DNA of 64,000 nucleotides from Hemileia vastatrix (lineage: Eukaryota > Basidiomycota > Pucciniomycetes > Pucciniales > Zaghouaniaceae), in contig JASXTE010000016.1 in the NCBI GenBank assembly GCA_030280995.1, positions 15,577,001 to 15,641,000 on the forward strand, given 5' to 3'. This document shows positions 33,637-45,279 of the stretch, piece by piece. Each line of letters starts with the position of its first letter. Positions within the stretch are counted from its first letter, which is position 1. The notes under the pieces were generated by a model, which did no database searches, was not told the DNA's origin, and worked only from the letters and a program-made list of their open reading frames with translations. A program made the position numbers and the translations under genes.

Positions 33637-34732
33637 TATAGTAAGGTAAACTCTTACAGTCGCCTTGCTGTGAGCAGAATCCGGAGGAGATATGTGGATT
33701 TAGCTGAAAACCCCGTCCTTCCAATAAAAATAACAAAATGGGAATTCTAAATCACTAAGCTAACCAATCTACTTGGATCTGATTGATGAAAATAATGAAA
33801 CTCTAAAATATTTAACGCTTATTGAGATTAAAAGAAAGTGGCTGTTGAGAAAGAAATACTGATAACAACAATTAAGGTGTACCAGTGAATGATCTGTAAA
33901 GATTGACTTTTATGTTTTTATAATATTTTAAATTTATATGAGACAGCAATAATCAAGTCCCAGCGATGAAGACCTTTCTAAAGATACCCTGTATGAAGTG
34001 TGATTTAAATTGTTGAATTGTATTTCTAAGATGTTATGTAAAAAATAATAATGTTATAAGGGTATTACAAGTTATTTTAATTTGTTGAGTAATAAAAAAT
34101 GAGACTGTGGTGGTTAATGATTAAGCTGTATGATGTGTCCCCCCCTCAATTTCGAGTTTGAGAAGCGCTTAAGTATTCCTAGTCACGTGCCTAAGTTTTC
34201 CCCTCCAGAGCTCTTCCAGAGTCAATCCGGAGCCCGTACGGAGTCCGTACGGAGTCCGTCTGGACTTTCGAACTCAATTAGAACCTTAAAACTATAATAA
34301 AAAATCTAGAAACATTACACATAATAGAGGTACTTCCCCTTTACATACCAAACTAATTTTCGTAGTCTGCGCAGCTCTAATTACCCCGTGAAAATTCATC
34401 AAAGTTAAGTAATTTCTGAAAACGTAAATATTTCTATAAAACTTTGAAATTCATTTAAAAATATAAGAAAAATAGTAAAAATTCTGGGAAAATTTCCCAA
34501 GGTTCTTGAGTGACTCGACTTAATACTTATAAATTTTTCACCCGTAAAAATAAGTTTTCTCTGTAAAATAAATTGTTTTCGTGTAGGCATTCGCTCGTGA
34601 CCAATTTCTTCATATTTAAAACTCAAATAAATTAAATAAAACCCTTTTATAAAAAATAATAACGCCAATCTTGCACGCCGTAATAACTCCATTTACATAT
34701 TTAGGTGCCGTACTAAACTTTAGGCTACCACA
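33637..34732 (-). repeat. 5' LTR of element C
   Basis: This is the partner of 23265-24360 and has the same length. It starts TGTGGTAGCC on the minus strand at 34732. Confidence 0.92.
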
Positions 34733-34889
34733 CTGGGGCTATCCAATGGTAATACCCGAATCCGCGCAGTCCCAATACTTGTTGAATAATTCCAGAAAAA
34801 CACCCAATTATTAAACAATGCCATTTAAGACATATCAAAACAACACCAAACAGACCAACAAAGGGCTCTGCCAATGTTGGAAGACCACA
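34733..34889 (-). repeat. 5' LTR of element A1, outer part
   Basis: This completes the A LTR begun at 22318. It ends TTGGAAGACCACA, the same terminus as the A2 LTRs. Confidence 0.85.
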
Positions 34890-35932
34890 ATGTATTATTT
34901 TTTATTCAGTAAAAGAAAAAAAACTCTAAGATATCTTAATTTCTAAAAAATCTTTTATTGCAATAAATACATACAATTTTTGAAAATTAAATATCTTAGC
35001 TTTGATAGAACTTAGATTAAAATCTCAATGACAACCTATTCATGACTGTGGCTCAACCTTATTTAAACTTTGAGAAGTTCTTTTAATTTCTTAAAATTTA
35101 AAAAAAAGTTATTATAATGTATATTTAATTATAATCTTTTATCAAAAATATTTTTTCTACATGATATGAATTTTTAGGAAGAAATAAAAAAAATTTCAAA
35201 TAGCTATCATTTTATCTTCAATTATTATAGAAAAATTTTCCTTTAAAATGATAGACTGAAAAAAATTCTACAGCTATGTTTATATTACTATAATATCTTA
35301 AAATAGTTTCCAGAGTTCCTATTGATACTCAATATACTTTAATGAATGAAAAAATCTCTTTAAAATAAAAATATTGCACTTCTTTCTTAGTAACACATTC
35401 TTTTTTATAGATCTATATGTTTAAGTTTAAACAAATTCCAATGCATAAAAATAGAAGTTTTTAAAATATAAACATAAAATTTTTTTCAAAAATTTTAGTT
35501 TAAACTAAATTTAACTTATGAACTTGTTTTTCTGCTTTAATCTTTTCTGAGAATTCATAATACTCTCAGTTGAAATTAATTTAATAAAAAATTAACTTTT
35601 CATGTATTGAATTTTGATACTTAAAACATTTAAGAAGTTTATATAGTATTTTTTTCTACAAAGTATCAAATTTATTGACTCATTAAATGTCTAAGATAAT
35701 TTATCTTTACCCATAGGTTCTATTATCTTATTCCAAATAGATAATTGAAAAACAATTAACCTATATTTATAACATGAGGAGAATGTGAAATTTTAAAACT
35801 ACAAAATTATCTTGTAAATTTATTTCTCTTATAAACCAAGAGTTTGATCCTCTAAAACTTTAAATAATAAAATTTGAGTAAAAAAGCTGTTTTATTTCTA
35901 CATGTATTTTAAAGTATTCTAATAGGGGGTAT
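34890..35932. other. AT-rich spacer with no recognised feature
   Basis: The base composition is strongly A/T with many homopolymer runs, and there is no frame of significant length. It lies between the 5' LTR of A1 and the left end of D1. It may be old transposon relics or host intergenic DNA. Confidence 0.6.
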
Positions 35933-36008
35933 AAATGTTCAGGGATCAGCAATTAGGAATCAAGAACTTTTTATCCCAGGATAAGACATTTTTAATTGCA
36001 GAATATTC

Positions 36009-36038
36009 TTATCCACTAGCCCCAGGGCTAGTGGATAA
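36009..36038. repeat. Perfect 14-bp palindrome near the D1 terminus
   Basis: TTATCCACTAGCCC and GGGCTAGTGGATAA are separated by two bases. D2 has an equivalent subterminal palindrome (AAATCCGCACTT/AAGTGCGGATTT) at about 53113-53140. These are plausible transposase-binding structures. Confidence 0.7.
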
Positions 36039-36384
36039 GGAATCCACAATATTGCATTATCCTGCCTCTTATACCCCAATTTCCGTTCCTAATTCCTGAT
36101 CTCAAACTCATCACATCCATGATAGATTTTGAAGAAAGTCACATGACTTATAATTTCTGTTTCCATCCTTAAGTCTTTTTACGCTCTATGATACTTAATT
36201 TTGGTGTCAAACACATCTAATTGTTTCTCATCCTTATGTGTCTCTTCACTGTATGATACTTAATTTTGGTGGCAAACACATACCATTTTTTTATCTACAC
36301 ACCTCATCTGCTCATTTGGTGGAAAATTTCCACTTCCCACTCATCACCTTAACCTTCAACCATCAACCTTTTCTACAGACAATA

Positions 36385-37634
36385 ATGAAGCAACTCTCTA
36401 CTAGCAAGAAGCTTCACACAGCTATAAATGCTATCACTTTAGTTTTAGCCGCTGACTCTGATTATGACTCTGGTTTGGAAGACACTTTATCTTATATGTC
36501 TTATCTTTCCAAAAAGTGTTACATCATACCAAGGAGGCCAAATCTTTATCATGATCCCAGATATGAACTCTGCTCCATTCTCAACATTCCTCAACTAAAC
36601 TTCAATTGATTATTTTGAACTTCTCCCAATTCTTTTTCCAAACTTTCTCAACTCATCTCCAATTACCAGATCTTCCATAATAATTCCCATAAAATCAGTG
36701 TGATCCTTCCTTTCAACTTTCTGTTGCACTATGTTGCTTTGGCTCAAATGGAAAAGGTGCTGCTGTAAGACGTTTAGATAATATCTTTACCATAGGAGAT
36801 GTTACTTTCATATTATACACCAAGTTCTGCATGATTGCTATCCTTTCTCTCAAGTCTCAAAAACTTGCTTGGCCAACTCCAGAAAAGCAACTTGAATCCT
36901 CTCAATTAATGCAAGCCAAAGGTCTTCCTGGATGTGTAGGTTTTGTTGATGGTACAACTATACCTTTGAGTCATAAGCCTGCTTATGATAGAAACCATTA
37001 TTTTGATTGCAAAAAAAGACTTCTTTGTAATATTCTCCAACTTCACATCTTTCATAAACTAACTTTTTATCATCTTTGTAGATACTCAATTTCCATTCAA
37101 CTTGTCTGTGACGTCAACAAAAAGTTTATTTCTTTTCATAGTGGCTCCCCCAGCTCATGTCATGACTCTTCCTTTTTCCAAAGAATGAGGATTTCTCAAA
37201 TTCCTGACTCATACTTTGACAAATCTCAGTACCTCCTTTCATACTCTGCATATGCAAGTGGAAAGTACATTATACCTGCTTTCCAAGTTGCAACCTTAGA
37301 AAATGACCCCTAAACCACCCCTTAATTATCACCTTGCCCAATCAAGAGTATGGATTGAACTTGCTATTGGGATTTTATAAGGAAGATTTTCTAGTCTCCA
37401 AGAACTCAGAATCCAATTTCAAAAAAAATGGAAATAAAAGCTGCAAATCATTGGATAATGACTTGTGTTATACTCCACAATATCCTAGCTGATTTAAAGA
37501 AGTGGAATGATCTTTATGAAGAAGAGGATCCTGAACCAGCACCGGCTCTCTCCTCCCTTGAATCACAAAACATTAATTCAACTGGAATAAGCTCTGTCAT
37601 TATTCCAATCACCCTCCACCATTTTGACACATAA
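36385..37634 (+). pseudogene. Harbinger DDE transposase, D1 (broken)
   Basis: This is the homologue of the D2 transposase. The start MKQLSTSKKLH aligns with the D2 start and is followed by an acidic stretch and YLSKKCYIIPRRP. Stops and frameshifts follow from 36608. The catalytic-core pieces are readable: GCVGFVDGTTIPLSHKPA (first Asp), GSPSSCHDSSFF (second Asp), and the region of the Glu around 37350 in a broken frame. An intron equivalent to that of D2 lies near 37020-37082. The C-terminus (MTCVILHNILADL to ITLHHFDT) is conserved. The copy is inactive. Confidence 0.82.
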
Positions 37635-38459
37635 CCCTTTTATTTTTTTGTTTTTATACTCACTAAATTTCTACTTTGTATACTCTATTCACTTGGCTTG
37701 GTATTTTTCTTTGTTTCATATTCATTTTTTTTGGAATTTACGGTGAATATCTATTTTTTGGATGGCTCATTGCTTTTCTTTCACCAGCTCAAAATGACAT
37801 CACATATTTTCTGAAATGGCATAATTTCTCACTTTTTTTATTCATCCATAATATCCTTTTCCTCTTCTCCTCCAACATCCCTCAAACAATTTAATTGCAT
37901 TTTTTTTCTCATCTCATCTCTCCAGGTAAGTCATTTTATTCTTTTTTATTGATTTTTTGATTACTAATTATAATTTTTTTTGTTTTTTTTCTATTATTTT
38001 TTATTTTTTATATGTAAATTTTTTTGTAAGTGGTTATTTTTTATTTCAATGGCAAAATTAACCTTTTTTTCTCTCCCTCTTTACTTACTTTTTTAGCTTT
38101 ATCACCCTACTCTTCATCCCTCCTTAGCATGGTCATTATCCCCCTTTCCCCTATTTCACTTTTTTTTGGCTGCATTTTATTAAAACACATACATTGCAAA
38201 TTTTTTATGCATTTCACTTACTCCATATTTAATTTCCCCACAATTTGAAGATCAATCTTTCTCACTCTATTTTTCCTACTTTTCAATCAAGGTAAGTTTC
38301 ATCTCATTTTTTTCATGCCTATATGATATTTCATTCCTTTTATGAAGATTTCATACTTAAATAGATGTATGAATCTTATCTGGATAACAGTTAACTTATT
38401 AAACTCCTTTTTTTCTCATCTTCATTACCATTTTTCAAGTTTTTGTAAAATTTTTAAAA

Positions 38460-39010
38460 TCAGACTAGAAATTAGGGTTAGGTTTATTTGAATCCAATTT
38501 TCTTTTTTTTGAATATGCTCCTGAAGTCTACCTTTCATTTCCCACAAACAGATTTGAATTTGATTCAGTGGTTGCTGAAATATTGACCTTTAAAGTTTAT
38601 CCTTTTTTTCCCAATTTATATATTTATTTCATTTTTTTATGTAACAAATTAGGGTTAGGTTTATTTAAACCACATGTCCTTTAACTGAAGATTCTACTAA
38701 AGCCTATCTTTAATTTCCCATAAACAGGTTTGAATTAGGTTCAGTGGTTGCTGTGACTTTGACCTTTGAAGTTAAGCCTTTTTTTTTAATTTCACTTATC
38801 TTATTTCACTTTTTTATATTTCATAATTAAAGAATAAGGATTCTGAAACTCTTATCTGACTATCATCTAGGATTTTATCTTCCTCTTTTTAGAATTTTCA
38901 TCATCACTGTTCAATTTTTTGTGCAAATTTGAAAAGTAGACTCAGAATTAGGGTTAGGTTTATTTGAATTAACTGTCCATTTAGCTGAAGATACTTTAAG
39001 GTTATATAAA
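38460..39010 (+). repeat. Three diverged tandem units beginning AATTAGGGTTAGG
   Basis: Starts are near 38470, 38645 and 38948. Each has AATTAGGGTTAGGTTTATTT followed by variable sequence, and the first two share TTGAATT..GATTCAGTGGTTGCTG. The two TTAGGG words resemble telomere repeats but do not extend further. Confidence 0.65.
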
Positions 39011-39689
39011 CAAACTAAATTTTGTGAGTTTTTTTTACTGATTTATTTTTTTGCTTTTTGACACAAATTTTTTTGTTCAGAGAAAAAATGCAATTTTTTT
39101 TTTGGTTTAATTTTTCAATTATATTTTTTTTATCATTTTTTTCAAGGATATTTGGAACCTTTGGCACTTTTCTGGCTATTTTTGGAGAGCAGAATTTTGG
39201 TATTCAAATATTCAAAATAACCTGACAACTAAAGCAACAACTGGCATAGAATCCTGTGAGTAATTCACACATTTTGGATGTTCATTTCAAATAAATAGGG
39301 AGCTGGTCAATAGGATTTTTAAGGTAAGAGAAAAAGGTGAGGTAAAACAAAAAACATTACGTAGAAAGAGAAAGTATGGAATGTAATATAGTTTATCAAC
39401 TTTTATTTTTATTTCATGAATTAACATTTTACATGTCATATATGTTAATCTACTACCTAAATTAATGAGCCATCAGCCGTGTGTTTAATAAAAGTAATCA
39501 TGAGGAAATATGTTTTTCTCATGTGGTTCATGTATACATTTGTGTTTAATTTCATTGAATGTGGTCACAGACAATTTAAACTTATATCTATACTTGAATT
39601 TTCATTAATTTAGGTTTGTTAATTATCTTATAAGACTTGTTTTCATGTTAATTTAGGCAATGAACATAAATTTTGGAAATCTATGCCCC

Positions 39690-39905
39690 TACTTCAATAA
39701 AACACTGGGGAGGGTATTGCCATTTTTTTTTTCATATGTTTTATTCTGACTTAGAAAAAAAATAGTGATCCCCACTCCCTGTTATTATAAAACACAGGGG
39801 AAGCTATTGCCATTTTCTTTCATAAATTTTTTTCTGACTTATAAAAAAATGGTGATCCCCAACCCCTATTATGATTAATAGCAGGGGAGGGTATTGTCAA
39901 AAAAA
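39690..39905 (+). repeat. Tandem repeat with GGGGAGGGTATTGCCA core, D1
   Basis: Three units of about 100 bases each carry an ACAGGGGA-like core and GTGATCCCCA. D2 has two related units at 58500-58680 in the same place, between the plus-strand gene and the accessory gene. Confidence 0.65.
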
Positions 39906-40066
39906 ATGAGGGACACTCTAAAGTTTAGGAGAGGGGATTGCTATCAGTTCACCCCTAGACTTCCTATGGTGAATCTTTCAAATCTCAGTGAGGAGTGTGT
40001 GCCAAGGATTGATTATTAGTTTTAATGAATTCTATCAAGAAAACTTTGTAAACAAAATAAAAAAAA

Positions 40067-41050
40067 CTAGTTATCAAAAATCTTCATTATAGGATCGATT
40101 TCCTCAATAGATTTATTAGCTTTTAAACAATCTCTCAAGAAATCTTTCTTTATTAAACCATTTTCAAGTTGATATTGAGTTTCATTTGATCCAATAGGAA
40201 ATCTTACTCAAGATCCTTCTCCTCTTTCTTTATCTTTATTTTATTCTCCTCCAACTCATGTGCTCTCTCTTCCCTCTTCATAGAAAGATTGAATTTTTTC
40301 CCTCATCAATTCTTTTACCCTCCCATTCCTCTGTAAAGAAAGCTCAAATTTCTTTTTCCTCCATTTCTTGTGCCCTATCATCTCTTTGTAGCAAGAGCTC
40401 ATATTGTTTCTTTTGAAATTTGAGATTATCTCTTGCAACTTCAACTTTACCTAGGGTGAAAAGGAATATTAACAAAGTAAAATAAATCTCACTTAATTAT
40501 TAAGAGGTATGCTATCACTTACCAGATTCAAGTTTCTCCAGAAAATCATAAATGGAAGAAAAAGGGGTTTGGGAAAAACTATCTCTTTTTTGCTTTCTAT
40601 GACTGTTGAAATTCAAAGTAGTTGATGGTCTTTGCTTTATTTTGGAGGTAACATTTTTCTCTTCATCATTGATGCTAGCTTCAGACTCACTTGCTTGAGG
40701 AAACTGGGTTTGTTAATTAGTATTTTTAGAAATAAAAAAAATAAAACAACTAGACAAGAAATAAAAGCTTACTGGAGTGGGATCATGTTGGTTTATATCA
40801 CCATTAGGATCTATTGGAAATCTATCTAGGTTTGTTGAATATAGAACAGGGGATGCCTGAGTGGAGGAAGAGGATAGGAAAATATTTCTTTTGACATCAT
40901 GTTTGGAGATAGCATCTTCACCATCCAACATGTTGGCAGGATTAACATCAGCTCGCTCTCAAAAAATAGAATCCATCTCTTGAATGTATGGACATAGCAA
41001 ATCAAGTTTATCATCTATGGATTTTATGCCTTTACTGATATCAATGTCGG
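40067..41050 (-). pseudogene. Accessory (Myb/trihelix-like) gene of D1, 3' part
   Basis: The reading from 41050 is DIDISKGIKSIDDKLDLLCP, which aligns with the end of the DNA-binding domain of the D2 protein (58845-60159). A stop lies near 40960. Introns are suggested by GTAAGC at 40772 and CAG at 40704, and by GTAAGT near 40522. The C-terminal coiled-coil region (VARDNLKFQKKQYELLL) has further breaks. It ends at TAG 40067-40069, equivalent to the D2 end at 58845. Element A2 separates it from the 5' part at 63684. Confidence 0.72.
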
Positions 41051-42124
41051 TGTAGACAATCCTATAGTACTAGCTATAGGCCTTGACCAAGGGAGTTGGA
41101 GAAAAACCAGAGAGAAAATCCCCTGTCCCTTTAGAAAAATAGAGTGAGATTTACTTGCTAAAGTAAGTTGGTTCCTGTTTTGCTAAAGCTCCTGTTTAAC
41201 ACACTTGACTGCTTGATGAGCCAAGAAAGTAGTCCCCAGATAGACTACCAGACCAAAGAACTGAAATGTAGAACAAAGTCCACACCAGAGACAGCAAAGA
41301 TACTTGATGTAGGCTGCAAATCCACACCAGAGACAGCAATAATACTTGCTATAGCTTGCAAGACTATAACAGAGAAAACAGTTGCCAAAGTTAAGTTAAA
41401 TGAAGAACTCACTTGCAACAAACACAGCCAATTGTGGCCAGAAAACAGTGAAAACTGAGTGAGGAACAATGATATCACCTCCGGATGGTTGTATGATGAT
41501 TAAGGTTGCCCCAAACTGTCTTATTCACTATGTACACACAGACCACTAACTAAGAGCCCATGCGCACCCACCAATCTGGCGCCTGTACCTGCCAAATTGC
41601 ATAAAAAACCCTACTGAAGCACTCCCCAACCTCCTAAAACAGAGGCGGGCGGGCGGCCCGACGTCGGAGATGCCGCCTGAAGCCAGAAAACCAATAAAAA
41701 CCACTAATCTACTTAGAAAAATCAGCTACAACTACTAAAACCTTTAAAACACGGAATTTCACTATAACAACATTGTGACATGAAATATAGAGAAAAATTA
41801 GCTCTATCCAATGGTACTAAGCACTTAACCCTAAGACTTAAGGTTAGCCCGTAAAACACGAAAAACAAAATTAAAAAGCAATCTGTTATAAACGAAAAAT
41901 GAGGAAATGACCCCTTAAAACTCAGAATATAAAAAATGTCTACAAGACATAAAAGATAGAGAAAAACCAGGGCTATCCAATGATAGTACCCACATACCCG
42001 CAGACCCAATATCCACGGAATAAAACCAGAGAAATACCCAATTCCTTAACAGATGTCAATTAAGACATGCACAAACAGCATCAAATCCCACAACAAAGGC
42101 CCCTGCCAATGTTGGAAGACCACA
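41051..42124 (-). repeat. 3' LTR of element A2
   Basis: On the plus strand it begins TGTAGACAATCC and ends GAAGACCACA. It has two tandem CCACACCAGAGACAGCAA units (41278-41350) and a GC-rich palindromic block with GACGTC (41640-41685). Confidence 0.92.
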
Positions 42125-42134
42125 TCCTCCCTCC
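42125..42134 (-). other. Polypurine tract of element A2
   Basis: GGAGGGAGGA on the minus strand is adjacent to the 3' LTR. Confidence 0.7.
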
Positions 42135-42172
42135 AATTGAGAATGTCCGCATTCTTTCTTCATCCAACCACC

Positions 42173-42813
42173 ATGTTTAACCTTCTTCCCAAATCTGCCT
42201 CTGAAATGGGTCCCTGCCAATACTGCATTGACAATAATTTAATCTGCACCATGACACCACCTGTCCATCCATACAGAACATCCTACGATGTCTGCCAATC
42301 TAGAAAGAAGACCTGCCACAGACCTGGTCCACTTTCTTCTGCAACAGATTCACCTCCACCTCAACCTGGTCCTTCTTCTACCAGCACCAAAAGATCTAGG
42401 CCATCCATCCTGATACGCATATTAATCAAATAGCTCCACCCTTCCCAGAAGAGTGCCACAACCCATAAAACAACTAGTTCCACCATCCCTGGTCCATCTG
42501 ATGGTAAAGAACATTCATTTCTTCCTTCAACTTTAAAACTGATGACTTCTCAGTTCCTCCATCTTCTGATAGTGATGATAACAATGTAGGATCCATTGCA
42601 CCACCAACACCAATGCACTTGCCCACTATCAAGGCCAAGTTCCAACAACACACATCTCAACAGAAACAACTTCTGCTTCACTACTTCCAATCCACTCCTG
42701 CTAGAGATCCACAGGACATTGAGAAAAGAAGACACCTCATTCACCAGTTCAAGGCTAATTCTGAACACTTCATTTCATCTCTTGATTCCCTCTGTATTTC
42801 CACTAGTACTTGA
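42173..42813 (+). pseudogene. Antisense gene 1 of element A2 (Zn2Cys6-like)
   Basis: Antisense to gag-pol, starting about 50 bases inside the 3' LTR boundary. The N-terminus has GPCQYCIDNNLICTM (C-X2-C-X6-C), twelve residues, then YDVCQSRKKTCHRPG. This is the second half of a C-X2-C-X6-C cluster with the first Cys replaced by Tyr (TAC, one transition from TGC). Pro/Ser-rich sequence and a C-terminal stretch (IKAKFQQHTSQQKQ to HLIHQFKANSEHF) follow. A stop near 42433 and a frame change separate the parts. The basic residues after the second cluster half fit a fungal Zn2Cys6 DNA-binding domain. Its role in the element is unknown. Confidence 0.6.
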
Positions 42814-42861
42814 GTTTGATTCAGAAAAGAAAATTTGACCACACCCTCTATAGGATGTAAC

Positions 42862-43375
42862 CAAAAACAACCCTCAGTTTTAAGTCTTGGGGGACCATCC
42901 TCATTTTATAGTCTTGGGGGACTCAAAAACCCTCAGTTTAAAGTCTTGGGGGACTCAAAAACCCAAATCATAAACTCAGAACCAGAGATCAACCACATTA
43001 AGACAAAGAGAAAAAATTAACATTCTGGGGTAATTTTAAATAGAGCTGCCAGCCCATCAATTACCCCCAAACTTTCCTTTTCTAAATTCAGAGGCTCCCC
43101 CTGTGGATACCCTCCACCAATATTTCAAAACCAATTCCAACAATAAAAACTTTTCCCTCAGTTTATAGTCTTGGGGGACTTACAACCCTCAGTTTAAAGT
43201 CTTGTGGGACTAAAACAGTGTTCAGTTTAAAGTCTTGATGGACTATCTTGATAAAATCTTGAAAACAGCCAGTTTAAAGTCTTGGAGGACTAACAGAAAC
43301 CAGATTTCAGTTTAAAGTCTTGATGGACTGATCTTGATACCATAAATTTTTCAGTTTAAAGTCTTGATGGACTGA
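42862..43375 (+). repeat. Hairpin-motif array (family 1), element A2
   Basis: About nine units of CAGTTTAAAGTCTTGGGGGA type lie at roughly 42870, 42900, 42935, 43158, 43190, 43222, 43268, 43308 and 43350, with one family 2 hairpin (43027-43067) among them. The array lies between antisense genes 1 and 2, as in A1. Confidence 0.8.
43027..43067. repeat. Family 2 hairpin
   Basis: GGGGTAATT pairs with AATTACCCC and has the AGAGCTGCCAGCCC loop. It carries the same stem variant as the copy in C. Confidence 0.7.
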
Positions 43376-43524
43376 CGGAATTTTGCATAAAATAGACGCA
43401 GCCAATTTCATGCGGAACACCTCTACAGCCAACCTGCTGAACTTCCACCTTCACTTCATCATCTACCCATCACTGACAAAAATCTCCTCCTATCCCTTTT
43501 CATCATCTTTTCTCACCACAGATC

Positions 43525-45084
43525 ATGGCTGGATCTCCTGATGTTAACCCTTCTACTCACCCTTGCTTCACTGCTCCCAAGGACTATGCCTGCAAACAGT
43601 GCATCCACATGTGCAGACGTTGCACATTCACTCTTCCAACTCCTGAAGCCAAATTCTACAACATGGCTTGTGATTCTTGCTATTCCAAAAAGAAAAGATG
43701 TGACAGAGATGCCAACTACCCTATTCCTCCTCCTTCACCTTCTCATAAATACATCTCCAGATCCCCTACCAGATCCCCAGAGCTTGGTCCTTCCTCTTCC
43801 TGTTTATCTTCAGCACCTTCCAGAAGATCCAGAAGCTCCGCTTCCAGAACTCTTCCTAAAAGACCAGCCTTAGCTTCCCAAGAAACTGCTTTTATCTCCA
43901 CTAAATTAGCTCCAAAAGCTTCAAGATCAACTCCCAGGCTTCTAGACCGCGTCCAGGCGGCCCGGCCGACGTCGGGCGGCCTGCCCGCCTCACCAAAAAG
44001 TGAAAATCAGGGCCAAAACCTCCAAAAACAGCCAAATTCATCCAGAGAACAACAACAACTCAACCCAACCACCTCCTACTACTCCCAGAGCAATTCAATC
44101 AATTCTTCCAAGGTCCAAAAGCACCAAAACTTCCCAGATTTCTAAGAGACCTGCCAGAGAACCCCAAGAAGAAACCAGAACACCACACACTGTACCCCAA
44201 GAACAACTTTGTCCCCAACTAAGACAAAGAAACTACACCTCTCCTCTGTCAGCCAACTAATCTTCTGACAGCTCCATCTCTTCAAAAGCTCAATCCAGAA
44301 GAAATCAATCTGCTTCCAAATCCCCCTCTCCTGCTCCATCCTTTAACAACCCTGGTACTCCATCACCAGAAACTCCTCCAGCTGAATCCAACAGAAATAA
44401 GAACCACAACAACAGCAACAATCCCACTGCTCCAACTAAGCCCCAGGAACATCAGCCTCCTAGTTCACCTTCTCAAAATATTTCAGAGGAAGAGCATGAG
44501 AATCCATATCTTTCCCTGGTTGATCCACCCACTATGACCATTACAAAATTGTCAGAGATCCAAATTCCAGCTTCTTACAAATTTGATGAGCTTCCAATCT
44601 TTAAGTACCAAATTAATTATCCCCTTTCTTCAACAAAAATAATTACTGATCCAATTCTTCTTGTCTAGTTGGAACCCCTCCTCCAAAATCTATTATTGGA
44701 GTTTGCCAACCTCTTGAAACTTCTTTGAGCCTGGATTATGGAGACATGAAGAAACACCTAAGCACCATGTGTTCCAACATGCTAAAAGCCTTTGCCCTCC
44801 ATGGACCTTTGAATGACTTTGAAAAATCCCTGAGAAAGCGCCTGTTGGACAACCACTGGAAAATGTCTAGGATCATTAAGCACACCCTCCAGCACTCCAT
44901 TCCTGCCTTTTCTTCTTCCTCCTCTGAACTTCCCTCTAATCAAATTCCTGACCATTACAATCCCTATCATCTCTCCAGCAGAATGCACTTCAAGGAACAC
45001 AGTGCTTCCCACAATCCCAACAAAAAACAAAAACGTCATCACAATCCGGACCAGCCTCCAGAAGCTTCATCATCCAGAAAATGA
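43525..45084 (+). pseudogene. Antisense gene 2 of element A2 (Zn2Cys6-like, spliced)
   Basis: The ATG at 43525 follows a CATAAAATA box (about 43386). Cysteines at residues 23, 26, 33, 49, 52 and 59 give C-X2-C-X6-C-X15-C-X2-C-X6-C, the fungal Zn2Cys6 pattern with a linker longer than usual. ACDSCYSKKKRCDRD closely resembles the basic half of that domain. An SR/SP-rich middle region (SRSPTRSPELGPS) follows, with a frameshift near 44130 and a stop near 44259. The intron acceptor TCTAG ends at 44668; the donor seen in A1 as GTAAGT is TTAAGT here. Exon 2 (44669-45084) encodes a conserved domain, MLKAFALHGPLNDFEK to HWKMSRIIKHTLQHSIPA, shared with A1. It is probably a transcription-factor-like accessory protein; the function is not demonstrated. 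Confidence 0.68.
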
Positions 45085-45261
45085 GCTCCTGCAAAAGATT
45101 AGAAACATAATAATAATATAAAACAAATAATAAAAATAATTTCAGAATTTTTTTTTTTTTTTTTACCAATATACTAAAATAAAAAATTAATAAATAAAAT
45201 GAAATGAAATAACATAAATGAAATAAAATAAAATATAAAAGATAATACAAATGGTATCCCC

Positions 45262-45279
45262 CAGCCAATTGATGAGCTG
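45262..45279. repeat. Hairpin with loop CAATTGATGA
   Basis: Stem CAGC/GCTG. An outer GGTATC/GATACC pair of arms (45254-45292 region) encloses it. Confidence 0.6.

Larger units (their letters stand above)
23265..34732 (-). mobile_element. Full-length Ty3/gypsy element C
   Basis: An 11.5 kb element with two 1096-bp LTRs (23265-24360 and 33637-34732). By eye the LTRs differ at about 12 positions. It is inserted into the LTR of A1 with probable 4-bp flanks CCGG/CTGG. It encodes gag-pro and pol separated by a -1 frameshift site, shares the PBS and polypurine tract of family A, and has a 2.5 kb hairpin-rich 3' region. Unlike A it shows no antisense gene. The main lesion is a TAG between RT and RNase H (29100-29102). 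Confidence 0.92.
1215..34889 (-). mobile_element. Ty3/gypsy element A1, degenerate, with nested insertions
   Basis: Minus-strand retrotransposon: 5' LTR on the right (22318-23264 plus 34733-34889), PBS, gag-pro (22226-19859), pol (19877-15828 continuing at 5380-5202), then a 3' region with two antisense genes and hairpin repeats. Its left (3') LTR is missing because the LTR-like segment ending at 1214 cuts into it. It is interrupted by a split B LTR holding a full B element (5386-15827) and by element C (23265-34732). Gag and pol carry many stops and frameshifts, so this copy is inactive. Confidence 0.85.
37635..40066. other. Intergenic region of D1
   Basis: No gene is seen. The segment around 37900-38060 matches D2 at 55780-55940, including the splice donor CTCCAG-GTAAGT, and therefore looks like the 5' UTR of the gene that in D2 encodes the oxygenase. 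In D1 the coding part is absent or unrecognisable. Confidence 0.55.

Noticed and set aside
34890..35932. Possible host gene between A1 and D1.
   Set aside because: There is no frame above background and no splice-consistent coding pattern in the AT-rich sequence.
41168..41458. A 96-codon plus-strand frame repeated in three A LTRs (also 49302-49592 and 62748-63038).
   Set aside because: It covers the tandem CCACACCAGAGACAGCAA units and is kept because the LTRs are recent copies. The older A1 LTR shows no conservation of the frame.
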